A stretch of DNA of 64,000 nt from Schlesneria sp. (GTDB taxonomy: Bacteria; Planctomycetota; Planctomycetia; Planctomycetales; Planctomycetaceae): contig JAQGHU010000062.1 in NCBI GenBank assembly GCA_028291515.1, positions 181,861-245,860 on the forward strand, written 5' to 3'. Below, piece after piece: positions 58,951 to 64,000 of this stretch (positions are counted from its first letter, which is position 1; every line of letters begins with the position of its first letter). The position numbers and the translations under genes were made by a program. Under the pieces are notes generated by a model. The model was not told where the DNA came from. It saw only the letters and a list, made by a program, of their open reading frames with translations, and did not search any database.

Positions 58951-59130
58951 CGTCCTTGGTGCTCAGTCGCGGAAACGTAACGTCCGTGCCCATCGGATCA
59001 GTTCGACCTCGGATAGCATCGGTCTACAGGCGAACGGTCCCGCGGTCGACCTATGCACGCCTTCTTATTCAAATTTACTAATCAGGTAGACTTTAACGTC
59101 ACAGCTGAGCGAGGGCGCAGGGCCTGTCGA

Positions 59131-60498
59131 TTATTTGGTTGGCGGCGGTGGCGCTACGGCTTCTACGGTTTGGCCTTCACGGAACGTGTTTGAGTTGACG
59201 CTGATCACCTTTTCGTTGCCTGTTAGACCTTCGCGAATTTCGAATTCCGAGCCCGCTTGCAGACCGATCGAGATCGGTCGCCGTTCGACTTTGGACTCTG
59301 CATTGACTGTATAGCAGTAAGTTTGCTTGTCCTGAGTGATAATGGCCGCCTTCGGCAGGCTGAACACATCGTTCAGTTCAGCCACGGTGATCTTCGCCTG
59401 CACATACAATCCGGGCCTCCAAAAGCCATCCGCGTTTGGCACGTCGATTTCCGCACTCAGCGTGCGAGATGTCGTGTTGAGCGACCAACTGGTTCGAGTC
59501 ACCGTGCCGACGTACGGCTTGCCTGGCATGGAGGGAACCCGCAATTCCACTTTGCTCCCTTTCGAGACATGTACGGCATCGTCCTCGGGAATGTCGACGA
59601 AGATGCGCACGGGGTCGACCCGCATCACGGACAATAACGGCTTCTGACTGGTTCCCCCTCCCGCTTGGACCAGGTGCCCCGTGTGGACATTTCGCTCGAC
59701 AACAACTCCGTCGAACGGTGCCCGCAGGATCGAATAGTCGAGCATCGTTTCGGTCCGCCGCCGTTCCGCTTCCGCCACGTCAAGATGAGCCCGAATCGCG
59801 ACTGCGTCGGCGCGCGCCTTCTCGACTCGCGCGGCTGCTTCCTGACGCATGGCCTGGACCGCCGCAATCTTCGCGGTGACCTCTTTCCGGCCTGCATCGG
59901 CCGCTTCAAGTTCCGACTTGGTTTCGTCTGCGACCTTGCGAGTGACGGCACCGTTTTCCGCGAGTTGCGCCACGCGCTGATACTCGGACTTCCAACGCGA
60001 ATATCGCGACTCTTCTTTCGCGGCCAGGGCTTCTGTCTCGCCAATGTGTGCTTCTGCCGACGCCAGCGCCGCTTCGGCGACTTTAACGCCCGCGTCCGCC
60101 TGCAAGACCTCGGCCTTCGTCTGAGCAATCGTCGCGATCTTCTCGGACAGTTCCTCATTCAGTTCTGGAACCAGCAATTCGCACAAAACTGTCCCGAGTT
60201 TTCCGTCCTTCGGGCCTTCGATCCGATCACCGATATCGACAAGAACCTTTTGGACGAAACCGGTCACCTTGGCGCAGAGCGGAGCAAACTCGAAGGCTTC
60301 GGCGCGCCCTGGCAGTTCTACCGTTCGAACCAACATCTTTCGTTGTGACTGAATAACAGTGGCTCGAATCGGAGGCAGCGCACCACTTGAAGCCGCATCA
60401 TGGGCGGCAGGGCGGTGACATCCCGTCAGCAGGCTCGCTACGAGCAGCACCGCCAGCGAATCAAATCGAAACATGCGAATTGGAATAACAGGTTGCAC
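59131..60498 (-). CDS. RND efflux periplasmic adaptor (HlyD/membrane fusion protein)
   Basis: 455 residues; a lipoprotein signal ending LLTGC (about residue 26) follows a potential initiator Met at residue 9. The biotinyl-lipoyl start VELPGRAEAFEFAPLCAKVT, GFVQKVLVDIGDRIEGPK, a very long alpha-helical hairpin (about 105-250, with many Ala/Glu), and APFDGVVVERNVHTGHLVQA are the family pattern. It joins the inner membrane RND permease and the outer membrane duct; its start is 3 bases from the permease stop. Confidence 0.92.
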   Translation of the reverse strand: MQPVIPIRMFRFDSLAVLLVASLLTGCHRPAAHDAASSGALPPIRATVIQSQRKMLVRTVELPGRAEAFEFAPLCAKVTGFVQKVLVDIGDRIEGPKDGKLGTVLCELLVPELNEELSEKIATIAQTKAEVLQADAGVKVAEAALASAEAHIGETEALAAKEESRYSRWKSEYQRVAQLAENGAVTRKVADETKSELEAADAGRKEVTAKIAAVQAMRQEAAARVEKARADAVAIRAHLDVAEAERRRTETMLDYSILRAPFDGVVVERNVHTGHLVQAGGGTSQKPLLSVMRVDPVRIFVDIPEDDAVHVSKGSKVELRVPSMPGKPYVGTVTRTSWSLNTTSRTLSAEIDVPNADGFWRPGLYVQAKITVAELNDVFSLPKAAIITQDKQTYCYTVNAESKVERRPISIGLQAGSEFEIREGLTGNEKVISVNSNTFREGQTVEAVAPPPPTK

Positions 60499-60501
60499 AA
60501 C

Positions 60502-63500
60502 TTACTCCGATGTCATCAGTGAGGCGGCTTCTTCGCGGAACTGGGGACTTTGCGGATCCAGTGGATCGAGTGATGCCGATTGAATAGAGGCTGATCGTTG
60601 CATCAACGCAAAGACGGCGGGTAGGACCAGCAGTGTGGCGAGCGTTGCCGCGAACAACCCGCCGATTACGGCCCGACCCAATGGAGCGGTCTGCGATCCT
60701 TCTTCACCCAAGCCAAGGGCCATTGGCACCATCCCAATTCCCATTGCCAGGCTGGTCATTAGAATCGCTCGTAGACGGCGTTCGGCTCCTTCGATCGCAG
60801 CCTTGCAGGAATCGCCCCCAGCTCGTCGCGACTTCTCGGCAAATGTGACCAGCAGAATCGCATTCGCCATTGCGACGCCGATCGCCATGATCGCACCGAT
60901 GAACGACTGAATGTTCAGTGTCGATCGCGTCAACCACAGTGCGACCACGACGCCTGCCAGGACGGCCGGTGCCGTGGAGATAGTGGCCAACGACAGCCGC
61001 AGCGATTGAAAGTTGGCAGTCAACATCAAGAAGATCACCACAATTGCCAGGAATAGACCGACTCCCAGTCCGCTCAGAATCTGACGCAACGGAGGAATCT
61101 GGCCTCGGATCTCCATCGTGACGCTTTTGGGCTTCTTTCCCCCGGCTTCTAGTTTTGAGAGTGTTCGACGAACCTCGGTCGCCACCGATCCAAGGTCTTG
61201 GCCGCTGATGTTGGCTGTCAATGTGAGTTCGCGTTTCATGTTGTACCGATCAAATTGACCGGGCATCTTGTCCGCCGAGATACGAGCCACATCGCGCAAT
61301 AGCAACGCCTGCCCGCCGCGATAGTCTATCGGGAGCGATGCCAGATCTTCCGGCTGAGTCATCGTCGGCTGTGGAATCTCGACCTGGACCTGATAGCCGA
61401 TGCCGGTCTTCGGGTCTGGCCAGTAATTTTGTACCACAAAGCGAGTTGACGACGTCGCGGCCACGACCGAGCGAGCGATCTGAGCAGTAGACGTACCTGA
61501 CAGCGAAGCTTTTTCGCGACTGACCTGAATGTTGACGGTGGGATAGTCGAGCGACTGCGCGATTTGCACGTCGCGCAGCGCGGGGATCGAGGCCAGTTGC
61601 TGTTGAACTTCCAGCATGTAGGCGCGGGCCTCTTCGAGATTGGCGCTTCGCGCTGCAATCTCGATCGGCGTTGGTGAGCCGAAGCTCATGACCTCACTGA
61701 CGATATCGGCAGGCTCGAACGAAAATCGCAGTTCTGGGAACCGCAGAGCCAGGATCTTCCGCAACTCATCTTTCGCCCGCTCGGTATCAACGCCGCTTCC
61801 TTGTCGCAGCGCGATTCGCAGCAGCCCTTCTTCCGGTCCGCGCGACCATTGGTAGACCGCGTTGATCGGGAAACTCGAAGGAATTGTGCCGACATAACCG
61901 AGCGTGATCTGAACTTTCTCTGGCCCCACTTGCTCACTCACGGCATCGAGTACCGACAGGGCGTAGCGTTCTGTCGTATCGAAGTGCGTACCGTCGGGAG
62001 CGCGGAATCGAAGGCGAAACTCATTGACCCCTGCGCTGGGAAAGATCTCCAGTCCCAAGTTCAATCCTACCCCAATCACGATCAACACCGTCGACACCAG
62101 ATACGCTGGCACAACGATCCAACGCAATGCGACCAGCCAGCCGCTCAACCCTGCATAGACGCTGGTCACTCGATCGAACATCGAACGCGGGTGTTTGACA
62201 TCGGCAGAGCCGGTGGCGACGTGACCTCGGTGCCGCAACAACCAGACCGACAGTACGGGAACGAAGGTACTCGACAGAATGTAGGACGCAATCATTGAAA
62301 AACCGACCGCCAGCGACAGCGGGATAAATAGCGATCGCGCCGCGCCTTGCATGAAGAACGAGGGCACAAACACTGCCAGCACGCACAGCATCGCCAACAG
62401 ACGTGGAATCGCGGTCTGTGCATTGCCCAGACGGACGGCCAGCGAAATCGAATCGGTCTTTTCGAACTGCGTGTGAATGTTCTCGATTTCGACAGTCGCC
62501 TCATCGACCAGAATCCCCACGGCGAGCGCGAGCCCGCCGAGAGTCATCAGGTTGATGGTATGTCCGCACATCCAGAGCCCAAGCGTCGCGGACATGATCG
62601 CCAGCGGAATGTTCAGAATCACCACTAGTGCGCTACGCCAGTCTCTCAGGAAGAGCAGCACCATGAGACCCGTGAGCAATGCTCCCAGCACTCCTTCTGC
62701 GAACAGGCTATTGATTGCCCGCGAAACATAGGGGGATTGATCGAACTCGAACGCCACTTTAATGTCGCTGGGAAGCTCGGCCTGCATTGTCGGGAGGGCG
62801 CGCTTGATCTCTTCGATCACGCTCATTGTCGATGCTTCGGCTCGCTTGGTCGCCAGGATGTACACCGCACGTCGACCGTTTACGAGCGCGTACCCAGTCG
62901 GCTGGTCGGTCGAATCTTCAATCGTCCCAATGTCGCGGATATAGACCGGCGGCCCCTTGCTCGTTCGAATCGGAATCGTTCCCAAATCCTGGATGTCTTT
63001 GACTACCGCGTTTGTGGGAACCGCGGGATACATCGTGCCGACGTGCAGGTTGCCTGACGGGCTGATGGCGTTCCCTGATGTCAGAGCCAGAATGACCTCA
63101 TCCGGCGAAATGCTATACGAACGCAGGCGCTCAGGATTCGCTCGGATCACAATCGTCCGCGCACTTCCCCCAAACGGCGGAGGAGCGGACACGCCTGGCA
63201 ACGCGGTGAACATCGGCCGGACTTTGAATAGCGCCTGATCTTGGATCTCTCCGATGGTCTTGGTAGCACTGGAGAGCACTAAGTAACCCACCGGGACGCT
63301 GCCTGTGTCGAACCGCATCACGAACGGAGACACGGTGCCGGGGGGCATGAACGCGCGCGACCGATTGACGTAGTTGATCGTCTCGGCCATTGCCTGGGCC
63401 ATGTCGGTGCCGCCGTGAAAGTACAGCTTCATCAGCGACATCCCCTGGATGTTCTTGCTCTCCACGTGGTGGATGTTGCTGATGTACAGGAAGTGATACT

Positions 63501-63771
63501 CGTAGTAGTTGGTCAGCAGCCCTTCCATCTGCGCCGGGTCCATGCCGCCGTACGGCTGGCAGACGTAAATCACCGGCAAATTCAGCGCGGGGAAGATGTC
63601 GACTTTCATCGTTTGCAGAGGCAATTCGACGCCGACGGACTGCAAGGTCTGGTCAACAATCTTTGGTCGCAGCGCAACGGCAAACGTCAGTGTGACGGCG
63701 AGAATCCCCACCATCACTGTCCAGGGACGGCGCAAGGCAAATGCGATCGGGTTCATGAGATTGTTTTGCAT
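60502..63771 (-). CDS. RND efflux permease (AcrB/CzcA-like)
   Basis: About 1089 residues from the ATG at 63771; further upstream ATG at 63846 would add 25 residues. Seen: N-terminal membrane helix (RPWTVMVGILAVTLTFAVAL), periplasmic porter domain, then GLMVLLFLRDWRSALVVILN, LGGLALAVGILVDEATVEIEN (the proton relay Asp region of AcrB-type TM4) and ILVLRS-like tails. The C-terminal half repeats the architecture (FIGAIMAIGVAMANAILLV; GMVPMALGLGEEG). A proton-driven exporter of metals or hydrophobic compounds; the substrate cannot be inferred here. Confidence 0.93.
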   Translation of the reverse strand: MQNNLMNPIAFALRRPWTVMVGILAVTLTFAVALRPKIVDQTLQSVGVELPLQTMKVDIFPALNLPVIYVCQPYGGMDPAQMEGLLTNYYEYHFLYISNIHHVESKNIQGMSLMKLYFHGGTDMAQAMAETINYVNRSRAFMPPGTVSPFVMRFDTGSVPVGYLVLSSATKTIGEIQDQALFKVRPMFTALPGVSAPPPFGGSARTIVIRANPERLRSYSISPDEVILALTSGNAISPSGNLHVGTMYPAVPTNAVVKDIQDLGTIPIRTSKGPPVYIRDIGTIEDSTDQPTGYALVNGRRAVYILATKRAEASTMSVIEEIKRALPTMQAELPSDIKVAFEFDQSPYVSRAINSLFAEGVLGALLTGLMVLLFLRDWRSALVVILNIPLAIMSATLGLWMCGHTINLMTLGGLALAVGILVDEATVEIENIHTQFEKTDSISLAVRLGNAQTAIPRLLAMLCVLAVFVPSFFMQGAARSLFIPLSLAVGFSMIASYILSSTFVPVLSVWLLRHRGHVATGSADVKHPRSMFDRVTSVYAGLSGWLVALRWIVVPAYLVSTVLIVIGVGLNLGLEIFPSAGVNEFRLRFRAPDGTHFDTTERYALSVLDAVSEQVGPEKVQITLGYVGTIPSSFPINAVYQWSRGPEEGLLRIALRQGSGVDTERAKDELRKILALRFPELRFSFEPADIVSEVMSFGSPTPIEIAARSANLEEARAYMLEVQQQLASIPALRDVQIAQSLDYPTVNIQVSREKASLSGTSTAQIARSVVAATSSTRFVVQNYWPDPKTGIGYQVQVEIPQPTMTQPEDLASLPIDYRGGQALLLRDVARISADKMPGQFDRYNMKRELTLTANISGQDLGSVATEVRRTLSKLEAGGKKPKSVTMEIRGQIPPLRQILSGLGVGLFLAIVVIFLMLTANFQSLRLSLATISTAPAVLAGVVVALWLTRSTLNIQSFIGAIMAIGVAMANAILLVTFAEKSRRAGGDSCKAAIEGAERRLRAILMTSLAMGIGMVPMALGLGEEGSQTAPLGRAVIGGLFAATLATLLVLPAVFALMQRSASIQSASLDPLDPQSPQFREEAASLMTSE

Positions 63772-63846
63772 CTTTTGAATAATGCGTCGGTAGTCGAATT
63801 CCTGCTTAGTATGTGCTCCGCGTTTCAAATTTGCCTCCCTCGTCAC

Positions 63847-64000
63847 TGCAAAAAACCTGGGAGTAAATTCCCAAAATCTGTGAAATTGGGCTTGGTCGAG
63901 TCACCTGCTTTATGGCACAAGAGAGCACACAATTTGTGTGCCAATAGTCCCTCGCGATTGAGGCTTGGTCAACGCCGAAAAACCTGCGTCCGAAGCCCGC
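63847..64000. other. Upstream region of the RND operon
   Basis: 154 bases, window edge included, with no gene. It contains the perfect palindrome at 63925-63941 (separate entry) about 155 bases upstream of the permease start. Confidence 0.4.
63925..63941. promoter_or_regulatory. Candidate operator palindrome upstream of the RND operon
   Basis: GCACACAATTTGTGTGC is an exact 8-1-8 palindrome lying about 155 bases upstream of the permease start. Its size fits a homodimeric TetR- or MarR-type repressor site. No regulator gene is in the window. Confidence 0.4.

Overview
The window looks like a chromosomal segment of a planctomycete (Planctomycetota, Planctomycetales/Gemmatales-like). The evidence is a Tat-exported DUF1501 protein, a PVC-type HEAT/cytochrome c protein with one CxxCH, a DUF6807 (PmoA-like) protein, an M60-like metallopeptidase, many secreted or lipidated hypotheticals, an operon of minor pseudopilins, and abundant dispersed palindromic intergenic repeats. 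No rRNA gene, tRNA gene, CRISPR array or intact transposase was recognised by eye.

Layout. 1-1239: 3' part of a UvrD/Rep-type helicase. 1568-9913: a phage-derived structural cluster on the + strand (prohead protease/scaffold-like protein, decoration-like protein, major capsid-like protein, gp36-like connector, tail-tube-like protein, tail-assembly-chaperone-like gene with an A9 slippery run and a downstream -1 frame, a very basic protein in the tape-measure position, and a large tail-like protein). No terminase or portal is visible. It is followed directly by a lipase and an ankyrin lipoprotein, resembling an effector and its periplasmic immunity protein. 11611-20018: M60-like peptidase, ClpP-like protease, DUF6807 protein, DPP-IV-like S9 peptidase and small secreted or SnoaL-like proteins. 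20217-25272: a TPR protein, then a minus-strand island with an overlapping pair (unknown plus SUKH/SMI1-KNR4), a secreted unknown and a macro-domain/ATP-grasp pair. 25438-31828: DUF1501 protein, PVC-type cytochrome protein, and small membrane, secretin-like and hypothetical proteins. 32073-37659: S24/S26-like domain protein, small membrane protein, CX5R phosphatase and a four-gene operon of GspH/I/J/K-type pseudopilins. 37675-41628 (minus): TlpA-like thioredoxin, TadB-like protein and an FHA-CpaF/TadA ATPase. 42220-46104: TIGR04222-like membrane protein, CopZ-like Fe-S protein, PqiA and PqiB. 46638-51571: AraC regulator divergent from SDR, alpha/beta hydrolase, cupin, tautomerase and zinc alcohol dehydrogenase, probably a transferred redox/detoxification cassette. 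51572-54404: decayed, repeat-rich DNA with gene fragments, a 10-bp-phased TGTC array, a terminator, a MITE-like element and two small genes. 54405-56656: a multidomain protein resembling a polymorphic toxin with a putative immunity gene. 57310-63771 (minus): a tripartite RND efflux system.

The most notable feature is two independent effector/immunity-like modules next to phage-derived or phage-like sequence. The first is the capsid/tail cluster at 1.5-9.9 kb ending in a lipase/ankyrin pair; the lipase frame is open upstream without a start codon, overlapping the end of the tail gene. The second is the toxin-like gene at 54.4 kb. Both are preceded by copies of an intergenic element carrying an intrinsic-terminator hairpin. 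All functional assignments come from reading motifs by eye; no database search was possible.
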